A stretch of 9,869 nt of DNA from Candidatus Sulfotelmatobacter sp. (GTDB lineage Bacteria; Acidobacteriota; Terriglobia; Terriglobales; SbA1). A program made the position numbers and the translations under genes. This document shows, one piece after another, positions 1-7,495 of the stretch; positions within the stretch are counted from its first letter, which is position 1, and every line of letters starts with the position of its first letter. The notes under the pieces were generated by a model, which did no database searches, was not told the origin of the DNA, and saw nothing but the letters and a program-made list of their open reading frames with translations. The stretch lies in assembly GCA_030151135.1 (NCBI GenBank), contig JASLEQ010000798.1, forward strand, positions 1 through 9,869, read 5' to 3'.

Positions 1-1686
1 TTCTGCCACTTTGACTGTCGCGTTATTCAACGACATCGCCAGCGCATATCGCAACGTAACGTCGCCATGGTATTCCTCTTTGTAATTCCGCGGCTCGTAG
101 ATCGTATCGCCATAAGCGAAAGTCGATGGCTCATCGGTCACCGTCGAAGCCGGAGTGATGACAGTTGATGATCCATCAAGGGCCGTATTCATCGCCGTCG
201 CATAGACAAAAGGCTTGAAAATGGATCCTGTGGGACGCTTTGCCACAGCATGATCCAGTTGACTCCAGGCATAATCGCGCCCACCCACCAGCGCTAACAC
301 TGCTCCGGTATGCGGATCGATTGCGACTAGCGCGACCTGGGCCTGCGGGCCCGGTTGCACAGTGGTTTCGATCTTCTTCCCGACCTTTACCCTCTTCGTG
401 CGAAGCTTTTTGACTTGTTCGTCCACCAGCTTGATCCCTGAGTCCACGGCCTGCGCAGCGGCCTTCTGCAGATCCGGATCCAGCGTCGTATAAACCCGGT
501 ACGAAGAGTCATTGAGTTCCGTCTCACTAAACTTGCTGACAAGCTGGTCGCGCACCAGGTCAATAAAGTAGGGCGCATCGCTGGCTTCTACATTGGGCGG
601 AGCCAGCTTCAGTGGCGTGGCTTTCGCCTTGTCCGCCTGATCCTTGGTGATAGCGTGTGTGTCAAGCATGGAATCCAGCACGAGATTGCGTCGTTCCAGC
701 GCCCGCTCCGGATGCCGGTAGGGTGAAAGGCGGCTCGGTCCCTGAATGATTCCCGCTAGCAGTGCCGCCTCTGGGAGGGTGATGTCCTTCAGATCCTTGG
801 CAAAGTACGCGCGCGATGCCTCAGCGAATCCGCTGATTGCGAACGATCCACGCTGCCCCAGGTTCACCCAATTCGCGTAGAACTCGAAGATCTGCTGCTT
901 GGAGAACTTCTGTTCCAGTTCTTCGGCAATGAGCATCTCCGTTAGCTTGCGCTTGATGGACTTTTCGGGAGTCAGGAAGAACCCGCGCGCAAGCTGCTGT
1001 GTGATCGTGGATCCTCCTTGCGCTCGCCGCTGCCGGACCACGTCCTCCCAAACCGCTTCGAAAGTGCGTACGAAGTTGACGCCGCCGTGCTCAAAGAACC
1101 GACGGTCCTCTATGGCCAGTGTCGCCTGCACCATTACTGGAGGAATATCGCTGTACTTCACGACCTGGCGTTTCGAGCGTTGTTCCGCGTCAAAGAGAGC
1201 TGTAACCAGCTGAGGCTCAAGTTCATAGGCGGACAGATCGGTGCCGCGGCTGGCAATCTGTGACACCTGCCCGTTTTCAATGTTGATGCGCGCCGATTCC
1301 GGCGCGTGATATGACTCCGGTCCTGGAGTGACTTCAATCCCACCCTTGATGATATGGAACGTCCCGAACTTCGAATCGCCGTCCTTGTCGGAATACCCGG
1401 CCTCGCGCAGTTCCGCCGCAATCTCCCTCGCCTCAATCTTCTCGCCATTGCGCACGACTCGCGGTAGCGCATAAATTTTCGCCGAATTCGCAAACACCGG
1501 CGTCTTGAAGCGCTTTTCGATTACCCGGTCGTACTTGATGTAGAAGTAAGAGAAAAAGATCGTGAATGACACCGCGAGCACGATAAATACGACTAGCGCA
1601 GCTCGCAGCACCGGGTCCCGAGGCAGGCCGCGAACTTTCGCTCCGGCACCTCCACTTCCTTTCGGAATTCTAATTTTTATGGCCAA
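1..1686 (-). CDS. Class A penicillin-binding protein (PBP1A/1B-like transglycosylase-transpeptidase), 3' end cut by window edge
   Basis: This bifunctional inner-membrane enzyme polymerises lipid II into glycan strands and cross-links the stem peptides in the periplasm. The 562 visible codons show a short basic cytoplasmic tail, one membrane anchor (about residues 26-49) and a region around 60-150 that resembles the UB2H-like domain of PBP1B. A glycosyltransferase family 51 domain follows, with the catalytic motif EDRRFFEHGG (Glu193) and GGSTITQQLARG. The start of the transpeptidase domain has SIFK (nucleophile Ser488, Lys491) and SLN (Ser552, Asn554). The KTG motif and C-terminus lie beyond the left edge. 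I chose a TTG start at 1686 because an in-frame TGA lies ten codons upstream, no ATG precedes the membrane anchor, and AGGG sits 8 nt upstream. The family call is secure. Whether it is the PBP1A or PBP1B orthologue is not. Confidence 0.95.
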   Translation of the reverse strand, partial: MAIKIRIPKGSGGAGAKVRGLPRDPVLRAALVVFIVLAVSFTIFFSYFYIKYDRVIEKRFKTPVFANSAKIYALPRVVRNGEKIEAREIAAELREAGYSDKDGDSKFGTFHIIKGGIEVTPGPESYHAPESARINIENGQVSQIASRGTDLSAYELEPQLVTALFDAEQRSKRQVVKYSDIPPVMVQATLAIEDRRFFEHGGVNFVRTFEAVWEDVVRQRRAQGGSTITQQLARGFFLTPEKSIKRKLTEMLIAEELEQKFSKQQIFEFYANWVNLGQRGSFAISGFAEASRAYFAKDLKDITLPEAALLAGIIQGPSRLSPYRHPERALERRNLVLDSMLDTHAITKDQADKAKATPLKLAPPNVEASDAPYFIDLVRDQLVSKFSETELNDSSYRVYTTLDPDLQKAAAQAVDSGIKLVDEQVKKLRTKRVKVGKKIETTVQPGPQAQVALVAIDPHTGAVLALVGGRDYAWSQLDHAVAKRPTGSIFKPFVYATAMNTALDGSSTVITPASTVTDEPSTFAYGDTIYEPRNYKEEYHGDVTLRYALAMSLNNATVKVAE

Positions 1687-1694
1687 TTCTTCGA

Positions 1695-1698
1695 CCCT
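1695..1698 (-). promoter_or_regulatory. Ribosome-binding site supporting the TTG start of the PBP gene
   Basis: AGGG on the minus strand lies 8 nt before the TTG at 1686. It is a modest match to Shine-Dalgarno, but it is the only candidate between the upstream in-frame stop and the membrane anchor, so it decides the start. Confidence 0.5.
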
Positions 1699-1754
1699 AC
1701 GCCCGGATTTTATTCAGACGAGGTGCTCCGCTAAAAGGTTTGATGCACTGCCAC

Positions 1755-1771
1755 CCTCCCGCGCCGGGAGG
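1755..1771 (-). other. GC-rich hairpin in the leader of the PBP gene
   Basis: CCTCCCG and CGGGAGG form a perfect 7-bp stem with a 3-nt loop, about 70 nt upstream of the PBP start and downstream of the preceding gene's terminator. No T-run follows it on either strand, so it is not an obvious intrinsic terminator. It could be a structural element of the 5' leader or chance in GC-rich DNA. Confidence 0.4.
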
Positions 1772-1849
1772 AACCACTTGTTGAACTGTTCCGCACGCGC
1801 TGCAAGCCAATATCGGCTTTGCGCTTCCTCCATTGTACCGCCCGTTCCC

Positions 1850-1885
1850 CAAACAAAAAGAGACCCGCAATACCTGCGGGTCTCT
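1850..1885 (-). terminator. Intrinsic (rho-independent) terminator of the beta-propeller gene
   Basis: AGAGACCCGCA and TGCGGGTCTCT form a perfect 11-bp stem with a 5-nt loop (1859-1885). Read on the minus strand, it is followed by TTTTGTTT. It begins about 20 nt after the stop codon of the gene ending at 1905, which is ideal placement, and it separates that gene from the PBP transcript. Confidence 0.93.
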
Positions 1886-1904
1886 AACCTGCCAATACTT
1901 GAAA

Positions 1905-3158
1905 TTATGGAGTGTCCGTGACGGACCATGCTCCGGAACTCCAGCCTACCGTCGCAAGATACTTGGTGAGGTTGGAAGTTGCCGACAGATCATAAACGTC
2001 GAGAATATTCGTGGTCGCGTCAATTGACTGCTCCGCCACGAAGAGGAATTGCCCGGATGGGTCGAATTGCCCGCTGGCGCCTGGAATATTGAACGGTGAT
2101 CCAGCAACCGTCACCAGCGCACCCTTTGAAGTATCAATCTGAAATCCTTCGACGCCGCCATTCAAGTCGAAGGTATAGACCAGCGTTCCTCCCTGGTTGG
2201 GTTGAACGGCCACGGTTATCGGCGAGTCGGTAGCAGCATAAGCCACCGGGGTCGACAGCACTCCGTTTGTCCCAATTGCCGCCAAATAGACGTTGTCATC
2301 GGGAACATAGACGCCAGCGGTGGTTCCCACCATGTACTTGCCGGAAGAATCCCCTTGCATCTGCTGCAACTTCATCGCAAACGGACTTCCCGTGACAGCC
2401 GTCAGCGATCCATCGCTGCCGATGCCGTAAGCGGCTACCTGGCCAGTAACATTTCCGTTCTCAAGATCACTGACGTAGAGATACGCTCCCAACCCATCCG
2501 TTGCAAGGTTATAGGGCAGAAAACCGGAAGGCATATAGATCGGAGAGTTGCTCGCCTCGCTCAGTCCACCATCCGTAGCGATTTGATAGGTATGAAGTTG
2601 TCCGACGCTTGGGTCCAGCACAAACAAGAGCGTACCCGCAGGGTTTGTAATCATTGCCTGCGCCGCCAGCGAATATCCGTTAATCAGGTACCCTGCGGCA
2701 AAAGGCGTCCCGCTGTTGAGTAAGCTAACGGTGCCATCCTGCGCGATCGCCAACCCGTAGATCTGACCGATTGATGGGTATCCTACGTACAAATATTTGG
2801 CTTGTGCCACAGCCGTCCACGTGCCTGTCAGGTTCGTATCTACGCTCACCGGATTCCAGTTTGTGGTCGCCGTAATTTGACTGGCCGAGGGATTCAGCAT
2901 CTCTCCGGCAATTCCACCTGCGTCAGCTATGAAAAGATACGATCCCGCACTGGTTGTGCTCCCGGTATTGCCACCGGTGCTGGGAGAGCATGCATTGGAC
3001 CCCGGCGTCGACCCGTTACCCGTTCCGCCGGAGCTTCCACCATTCTGCCCGGGCACCGCCAGTGAGCAGCCTGAAGGTCCACTGCACGCAACCGTCGCCA
3101 GCATCAGAGCCGCAATCAACATCAGACCCGTAGCCGCTAAAATCCTCGTTCTCTCCAT
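1905..3158 (-). CDS. Lipoprotein-like seven-bladed beta-propeller protein (6-phosphogluconolactonase-like / YVTN-type fold)
   Basis: A 417-residue exported protein. Residues 1-25 form a signal peptide (basic MERTR, hydrophobic core, then TVAC with Cys25), so it is probably a lipoprotein, although Thr at -3 is a weak lipobox position. Residues about 37-71 are a Gly/Ser/Thr/Asn linker. From about 72 onward the sequence is a series of beta-propeller blades with phrases such as SYLFIADA, GTLLFVLD, AYLYVSD and GQFLFVAE, plus blade-end repeats (VTGSPF, VAGSPF) typical of the lactonase-like family (PF10282 type) that is expanded in acidobacteria. Catalytic activity is unproven, and many such proteins probably bind ligands or other proteins at the cell surface. 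The frame stays open upstream to 3338, but GGAGG 5 nt before the ATG at 3158 and the signal peptide fix the start there. A terminator follows at 1885-1850. Confidence 0.88.
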   Translation of the reverse strand: MERTRILAATGLMLIAALMLATVACSGPSGCSLAVPGQNGGSSGGTGNGSTPGSNACSPSTGGNTGSTTSAGSYLFIADAGGIAGEMLNPSASQITATTNWNPVSVDTNLTGTWTAVAQAKYLYVGYPSIGQIYGLAIAQDGTVSLLNSGTPFAAGYLINGYSLAAQAMITNPAGTLLFVLDPSVGQLHTYQIATDGGLSEASNSPIYMPSGFLPYNLATDGLGAYLYVSDLENGNVTGQVAAYGIGSDGSLTAVTGSPFAMKLQQMQGDSSGKYMVGTTAGVYVPDDNVYLAAIGTNGVLSTPVAYAATDSPITVAVQPNQGGTLVYTFDLNGGVEGFQIDTSKGALVTVAGSPFNIPGASGQFDPSGQFLFVAEQSIDATTNILDVYDLSATSNLTKYLATVGWSSGAWSVTDTP

Positions 3159-3163
3159 CCCAA

Positions 3164-3168
3164 CCTCC
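3164..3168 (-). promoter_or_regulatory. Strong ribosome-binding site fixing the propeller gene start
   Basis: A perfect GGAGG on the minus strand sits 5 nt before the ATG at 3158. It rules out the longer in-frame extension to 3338, whose extra 60 residues would place the signal peptide internally. Confidence 0.85.
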
Positions 3169-3348
3169 AGCCTCGGCGCAACAACGTTCAGCCAGTTGCA
3201 GCTACGCGGAAAGGAAATGTACATACCCTCGGCGATATTAAGAGCGCGGTAACCTGCTGGCAACGTTACGAATGTCACGCCTGACGCGGGGCTATAGCGC
3301 TTGCCCGACCGGCGGATGCCCCTCGTATCGATGGACAACTGGGACCTT

Positions 3349-3705
3349 TCAGGCGCTAGTTGCGGTGAAGTGGAAGATGATAGAGAAGCCGGGCATCGTT
3401 ACTCTCGACTGGTACCGGGTGGCCAGGAAAACTTGTGGGTGATCTTCTGTGCCCGATCTCTCGACAAAAACCTGATCTGTTCCCAAGCGTATGCCATGCT
3501 CCGCTGCCCGCCGAACCACTGCGTCGCGCAGTTCGTCATCCGAGGACTTAGCGAGCAGGCCGATTCTTGAGCCGCCCATTGCAGCAACGTCTTTTAATTC
3601 GTCTTTTAGTTCGAGATTGGCCAGTTCGCAGGACGCGATCTGCCACGCCAGGGTCAAAAACAGTAGAAAAGCCACACCACCGACAATGATCTGGACTTTA
3701 CGCAC
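3349..3705 (-). CDS. Small single-pass membrane protein, paralog of the upstream gene (DUF4845-like layout)
   Basis: A 118-residue protein of unknown function. Residues 4-24 form an N-terminal membrane segment, and the rest is predicted to lie outside the membrane: a helical stretch (ELKDELKDVA), a second helix (DDELRDAVVRRAAEHGI), then beta-like strands (QVFVER, QVFLATRYQSRVTMPGF) ending in FHF. It aligns with the product of 4079-3723 over its whole length with one 4-residue gap, so the two are tandem duplicates. The order of membrane helix, amphipathic helices and a strand pair ending in x-Y-x-V-x-x-P-G-x-S resembles DUF4845/pilin-like small proteins, but that assignment is my inference. 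The start is GTG at 3705, with AGG 7 nt upstream. It begins 17 nt after its paralog's stop, so co-transcription is likely. No terminator is visible downstream. Confidence 0.8.
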   Translation of the reverse strand: MRKVQIIVGGVAFLLFLTLAWQIASCELANLELKDELKDVAAMGGSRIGLLAKSSDDELRDAVVRRAAEHGIRLGTDQVFVERSGTEDHPQVFLATRYQSRVTMPGFSIIFHFTATSA

Positions 3706-3722
3706 CGCACTACCTGACTGAC

Positions 3723-4079
3723 CTACATGCCGCGGTTTCCGCTGGAAGGCGTGAAATGCAAATTGAAGGAATATCCGGGCAATGTAACTGGAACACTATA
3801 ATCGGCTGCCACGTACACGGCAGGCGCACCAGGGGTACCGATCCGTTGTATCGTGATTTGCTCCGGAGCGAGCGTGATCTGATGATCAGCCGCCTTCTTT
3901 ACGATCGAATCGATGATGTCCTGATCCGTTTGGTGGGGATTCGCTCCGCCCACCATGGCAATGTTGCGCAGGTCGTCCTGGAACGAATAGTTGCTCAACT
4001 CCGGTGGGATGATCTGGAAACCGCAATAGATCAACGCCACGAATAATAGAACTCCGAGGATCGCTTTAACTGTTCCCAT
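3723..4079 (-). CDS. Small single-pass membrane protein, first of two tandem paralogs behind proS (DUF4845-like layout)
   Basis: A 118-residue protein of unknown function. Residues 4-25 are a hydrophobic anchor followed by IIPPELSNYSFQDDLRNIA, a helix (DIIDSIVKKAADHQI), and strands (ITIQRIG, AVYVAADYSVPVTLPGYS) ending in LHF. The first 45 residues align without gaps with the downstream paralog (about one third identical by my count), and the AxxGG and VTxPGxS landmarks are shared. The frame extends to a TTG at 4097, but I use the ATG at 4079 because it lines up exactly with the paralog's first residue and ATG is the better codon. No strong Shine-Dalgarno is seen at either start. It lies 35 nt after the proS stop and 17 nt before the paralog, so it probably sits in one transcript with them. 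Confidence 0.82.
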   Translation of the reverse strand: MGTVKAILGVLLFVALIYCGFQIIPPELSNYSFQDDLRNIAMVGGANPHQTDQDIIDSIVKKAADHQITLAPEQITIQRIGTPGAPAVYVAADYSVPVTLPGYSFNLHFTPSSGNRGM

Positions 4080-4114
4080 GTCCCACGATCTGCTCAACGG
4101 GACGCGGAACTTGC

Positions 4115-5881
4115 TTACGACGCCCGGCCAAGCACTCCCTGAAAGTATTCGACTACCGCGGAAATCCTAACATCGCGAACTTCGCGAGTCTCGCGCAAAA
4201 CGACTTCCACAGTACCTTCGGTAACTTTCCTTCCCACAGTGATTCTAAAGGGGATACCCACAAGATCAGCGTCCTTGAATTTTACTCCAGGGCGCTCATC
4301 CCGATCATCCAGAACGACGTCAAATCCGGCGGCCTCCAGACGCTTGGCAATATCCTCCGACGCATTTCTCACTGCTTCATCCTTTGTATTCACAGGAGCC
4401 ACCACGATTTGAAACGGAGCAATGGAAGCAGGCAGCCAGAAGCCGTCATTGTCGTTGCCTTGTTCCACGGCAGCTGTCAGGATCCGTTCGATCCCGATCC
4501 CGTAGCATCCCATAATCGGCATTACTTCCTTGCCATTCTTGTCGAGAACTCGCAGTCCCATTGATTCTGAATACCGGTAACCAAGTTTGAAAATGTGCCC
4601 GATCTCAACTGCCGTGTCGATCCGCAGCGGCTTCCCGCAATTCGGACAGGGCTCTCCCGCAGTCACGGCGCGCAAGTCGGCGTAAGCGGTTGGTACGAAG
4701 TCCTTTCCAGGCGTGAGATTTTTGACGTGATAGTCCTCTTTGTTGGCGCCGGCGATGAGGTTTGTGCGCCCATCAAGCGCCTTGTCCACGATCAGTATTG
4801 GCTTCCCATTTGGATTCCTTAAATCACGAGCCCATTCGATTGCCAGCGGTCCCAAGTATCCCGGCGGGGACTTGAACAGCTCTTTGATCTCGCCTTCTTC
4901 CATCGGGCGTGTCGCGACTGCAACCGTCGCGTTGAACTTCGCTTCGTTCAGTTGATGATCCCCGCGCATCAGCACCACAATGCCGCGCGATTTCTTCTTT
5001 CCCTTCTCATCTGTCTCATCCGCCATGTACGCCAGCGTCTTGATTTTGTTTTTCGGCGATACCCCGAGATATTTCGCTACGTCCTCGATCGTTTTCTGTC
5101 CCGGCGTATGTACCTCGAGCGGCTTGCCATCTCCCTCTGCGGCAAGGTCCTCGACTGGCCACAGGTCCGAAGTCGCCTTCTCCATGTTCGCTGCGTAATT
5201 GCATCCGTCGCAGCTCACGACCTGGTCCTCACCGGCTGAAGTCCGCACCATAAACTCATGCGATTCCTTCCCGCCCATGGCCCCGGAATCCGCCTCCACG
5301 ACCACGTACTTTAGCCCGCAGCGGTCGAAAATGCGGCAGTACGCCTCGTAATGCTTCTTATAAGAAACATCCAGGCCCTCCGCATCGATGTCGAAGGAAT
5401 ACGAATCCTTCATCATGAATTGCCGCACACGAAGCAGTCCCGACCGCGGACGCGGCTCATCGCGAAACTTTGGCGCAATCTGATACCAAATCTGGGGCAA
5501 CTGCTTGTAGCTGCGCAATTCCTTCAGCGCGATTGAGGTCATCACTTCTTCCTCGGTCATTCCGAGGCACAAGTCCGCGCCCTTGCGGTCTTTGAGCCGG
5601 AACAGGTTTTCGCCCATCACCTCCCAGCGCCCTGACGCCTCCCATAACTCACGCGGATGCAGCGCCGGAAGATAGAATTCTTGCCCGATACGGTTCATTT
5701 CCTCACGGACGATCGCTGTAACCTTGTTGAACGAACGAGTTCCGAGGAAGAGGTAAGAGTAAATGCCGGCGGCGAGTTGTCGGATGTAGCCCGCCCGCAC
5801 TAAAAATTTATGCGAAGCCACCTCGGCATCCGCAGGAGCCTCGCGCAATGTGGGGATAAAAAGCTCTGACCAACGATGCAT
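4115..5881 (-). CDS. proS: Prolyl-tRNA synthetase, bacterial type with insertion (editing) domain
   Basis: A cytoplasmic class II aminoacyl-tRNA synthetase that charges tRNA-Pro with proline. It is 588 residues, close to the usual bacterial length of about 570. The class II catalytic core starts near residue 20. Motif 2 is at 140-162 ([16 protein letters not shown], then MMKDSYSF) and motif 3 is GIGIER at 461-466. The INS domain, a YbaK-like domain that hydrolyses Ala-tRNA-Pro, spans about 240-400 and keeps Lys281 in KIKTL, the position of the conserved editing lysine. CDGC (224-227) and CPNC (412-415) flank the INS region. The anticodon-binding domain runs from about 490 to 588. The start at 5881 gives the canonical [16 protein letters not shown] amino end. 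An in-frame extension to 6007 has no family support. No clear Shine-Dalgarno is visible at 5881. Two small membrane-protein genes follow closely. Confidence 0.98.
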   Translation of the reverse strand: MHRWSELFIPTLREAPADAEVASHKFLVRAGYIRQLAAGIYSYLFLGTRSFNKVTAIVREEMNRIGQEFYLPALHPRELWEASGRWEVMGENLFRLKDRKGADLCLGMTEEEVMTSIALKELRSYKQLPQIWYQIAPKFRDEPRPRSGLLRVRQFMMKDSYSFDIDAEGLDVSYKKHYEAYCRIFDRCGLKYVVVEADSGAMGGKESHEFMVRTSAGEDQVVSCDGCNYAANMEKATSDLWPVEDLAAEGDGKPLEVHTPGQKTIEDVAKYLGVSPKNKIKTLAYMADETDEKGKKKSRGIVVLMRGDHQLNEAKFNATVAVATRPMEEGEIKELFKSPPGYLGPLAIEWARDLRNPNGKPILIVDKALDGRTNLIAGANKEDYHVKNLTPGKDFVPTAYADLRAVTAGEPCPNCGKPLRIDTAVEIGHIFKLGYRYSESMGLRVLDKNGKEVMPIMGCYGIGIERILTAAVEQGNDNDGFWLPASIAPFQIVVAPVNTKDEAVRNASEDIAKRLEAAGFDVVLDDRDERPGVKFKDADLVGIPFRITVGRKVTEGTVEVVLRETREVRDVRISAVVEYFQGVLGRAS

Positions 5882-6140
5882 AGTTTTTGAGTACCGGGAA
5901 GCGAGTATTGTGATACGGGCCGAAACAATTGGAGAATTGATTATTGTAAATGTTCTTTGGGAAACTTGGACCAGTCCCTTAGAGGAATCAGATTGCGGGC
6001 CGCTCAAGCAGTTTCACCAGCGTTCCTTCGATAGAACCTGGAGATCGAGCAGAAACCTACGGATGATGCGATATGAGCGGACGAGAACTCGACACTGTGT
6101 CCGCGCCATCAGACTGTCGCACCTTGGCCAGAGGCGCAAA

Positions 6141-6350
6141 CTATCCCGCCAGTTGCTTCAGAATTTCTCTTCCGAGTTTCTGTGTTTCGCCAAAAAACTT
6201 CTGATACTCCATAAAAAGCCGGTTGAGTTCCAGTGACTTGTCGGCAGTGATTTTCTTGCGCAGGATCATGTCCCGCACATGCACCGGATTCGGCAAGGTA
6301 CTCTCTTCATTCAGTTCTTCCAATGCAGTATTCGGATCGTAGTGATACAT
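6141..6350 (-). CDS. Small soluble protein of unknown function (69 residues)
   Basis: I do not recognise a family. The product is charged and predicted mostly helical, with no membrane segment or signal peptide. Its amino end is acidic (MYHYDPNTALEELNEES). The middle has PNPVHVRDMILRKK, and the carboxyl half looks like one long amphipathic helix (about 36-68) rich in Lys, Glu and Leu. It is probably real because an ATG at 6350 has GAGG 5 nt upstream, it occupies the slot between two genes on the same strand, and its reading frame overlaps nothing better. It lies 77 nt after kdsD and 259 nt before proS. The leader contains overlapping inverted repeats that could affect expression. Confidence 0.7.
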   Translation of the reverse strand: MYHYDPNTALEELNEESTLPNPVHVRDMILRKKITADKSLELNRLFMEYQKFFGETQKLGREILKQLAG

Positions 6351-6355
6351 CGGGA

Positions 6356-6359
6356 CCTC
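6356..6359 (-). promoter_or_regulatory. Ribosome-binding site of the 69-residue gene
   Basis: GAGG on the minus strand with a 5-nt spacer to the ATG at 6350. This well-placed site is the main reason for calling the small ORF a gene. An inverted-repeat arm (6360-6367) abuts it directly. Confidence 0.7.
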
Positions 6360-6413
6360 GATTGTGCGATTCAGCCATCGGGTGATTGTAATGGCACAAT
6401 CACTCGATCACTC
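6360..6413 (-). repeat. Overlapping inverted repeats and short direct repeat in the kdsD to 69-residue-gene spacer
   Basis: GTGATTGT (6382-6389) and ACAATCAC (6396-6403) form a perfect 8-bp inverted repeat around 6 nt. The right arm region is also complementary to a different segment: GATTGTGC (6360-6367) with GCACAATC (6394-6401). The two pairings share 6396-6401 and so exclude each other. ATCACTC also occurs twice (6399-6405, 6407-6413). In the minus-strand RNA the second pairing ends right next to the GAGG ribosome-binding site. No T-run follows, so this is not a standard terminator. An operator or a translational leader structure is possible. Confidence 0.55.
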
Positions 6414-6427
6414 CATCGCTAAATTCC

Positions 6428-7495
6428 CTACATCATCTCCGTTCCCCACAAATCATGCAGATGCACAATTCCTTCCAGCTTCCCGTCCCCATCCACCACC
6501 ATCAGGGACGTGATCTTTTTCTCTTCCATGATCGCGATGGCGGAAGCCGCAAATTCATCGGCGGCGATTGTCTTCGGCGAACTTGTCATCGCCTCGCCTG
6601 CCGTGAGATCCATCACATCTTTACCGCGCTTTTCCAACAGGCGCCGTAAATCGCCGTCGCTGATAATTCCTACCAAACGTTCTCCCTCAACTACAGCCGT
6701 GACGCCTAGCTTCTTTCGCGACATTTCGTAAATCACATCCGGCATCTTCGCCGACAATGCAACGCATGGCAACGCTTCACCCGTGTGCATCAGTGATTCC
6801 ACTCGCGCCAACCGCTTGCCCAGTTTCCCACCCGGATGCAGATTTGCAAAATCCTCTTCTTTAAATCCTCGCCGCGCGCTTAGCGCAACCGCGAGCGCAT
6901 CTCCTAGAGCAAGCATGGTAGTAGTCGAAGCCGTGGGCGCCAATCCCAGCGAGCACGCCTCCTGCGCGACCGAACAATCCAACGCCACGTCGGCCGCCGC
7001 CGCTAAGGTAGAAATGGACGCGGGTGGCGTTTCTTTGCCTCGCGACCTCACGGGAAGGGCATTCTTAGGGGGGATTTGATTTGCACTCGCCCCGCTTTGG
7101 AAACTCATGGAATAGATCTCATCTCCCGTCATCGCAATCAGCGGCACCCGAAGGCGCTTGATAGTTGCTAGCAGGGCGAGAATGTCCTCGGTCTCCCCAC
7201 TCGCCGAAAGTGCCAGCACCACGTCGCCCCGCACCACCATTCCGAGATCCCCGTGCAAGGCCTCCACCGGATGTAAGTACAGCGCCGGGGTACCCGTGGA
7301 ACTCAACGTTGCCGCAATCTTTCGCGCGATGATCCCGCTCTTTCCCATTCCCGTAACAACCACCCGGCCAGCGCAGGAAAACATCAAATCCAGAGCTTTT
7401 TCGAACACGCCAGCCATGGGCCCCGCAATCCGGTCTGCCAGCGCTCGCAGAGCCTCGGCTTCGATCCGCACCACATTCTCGCCAATGTGTTTCAT
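6428..7495 (-). CDS. kdsD: Arabinose-5-phosphate isomerase, KpsF/GutQ family (SIS + two CBS domains), with an unusual internal insertion
   Basis: A cytoplasmic enzyme that interconverts ribulose 5-phosphate and arabinose 5-phosphate, the first step toward KDO for lipopolysaccharide. It is 355 residues, against about 320-330 in usual homologues. The SIS sugar-isomerase domain (about 35-205) carries VVTGMGKSG (47-55), HPVEALHGDLGMV (75-87), SASGETEDI (97-105) and EACSLGLAPTASTTTMLALG (179-198). Two CBS domains, likely regulatory, cover about 235-290 and 300-352. The excess length is an insertion at about 126-161, where homologues read straight from TGN/TGD to STLA. The start is the ATG at 7495, with AAGGA 11 nt upstream (a long spacer). 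The longer frame to 7600 lacks family support. No other KDO genes are in the window. Confidence 0.95.
   Translation of the reverse strand: MKHIGENVVRIEAEALRALADRIAGPMAGVFEKALDLMFSCAGRVVVTGMGKSGIIARKIAATLSSTGTPALYLHPVEALHGDLGMVVRGDVVLALSASGETEDILALLATIKRLRVPLIAMTGDEIYSMSFQSGASANQIPPKNALPVRSRGKETPPASISTLAAAADVALDCSVAQEACSLGLAPTASTTTMLALGDALAVALSARRGFKEEDFANLHPGGKLGKRLARVESLMHTGEALPCVALSAKMPDVIYEMSRKKLGVTAVVEGERLVGIISDGDLRRLLEKRGKDVMDLTAGEAMTSSPKTIAADEFAASAIAIMEEKKITSLMVVDGDGKLEGIVHLHDLWGTEMM
7013..7120 (-). other. In-frame insertion of about 36 codons inside kdsD
   Basis: This encodes residues 126-161 of KdsD, between MTGD and STLAAAADV, which are adjacent (within about two residues) in typical family members. 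The inserted peptide is polar and Pro/Ser/Arg/Lys-rich (for example IPPKNALPVRSRGKETPPAS), unlike the Ala/Leu-rich SIS core. G+C is about 55% by hand count. The reading frame is intact on both sides. Edges are approximate because I cannot align it to homologues here. Confidence 0.65.

Noticed and set aside
3159..3338. 60-codon N-terminal extension of the propeller gene
   Set aside because: It would bury the signal peptide inside the protein and ignores the perfect GGAGG before 3158.
3301..3570. Plus-strand open frame of 89 codons
   Set aside because: It lies antisense to the membrane-protein paralog, with no ribosome-binding site and no recognisable protein features.
5882..6007. 42-codon N-terminal extension of proS to a TTG at 6007
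   Set aside because: The ATG at 5881 gives the canonical ProRS amino end, the extension has no family similarity, and no ribosome-binding site supports it.
6077..6104. GCGGAC / GTCCGC inverted repeat downstream of the 69-residue gene
   Set aside because: Only 6 bp around a 16-nt loop with no T-run, so too weak to call a terminator in GC-rich DNA. Nothing else stands out in the gap 5882-6140.
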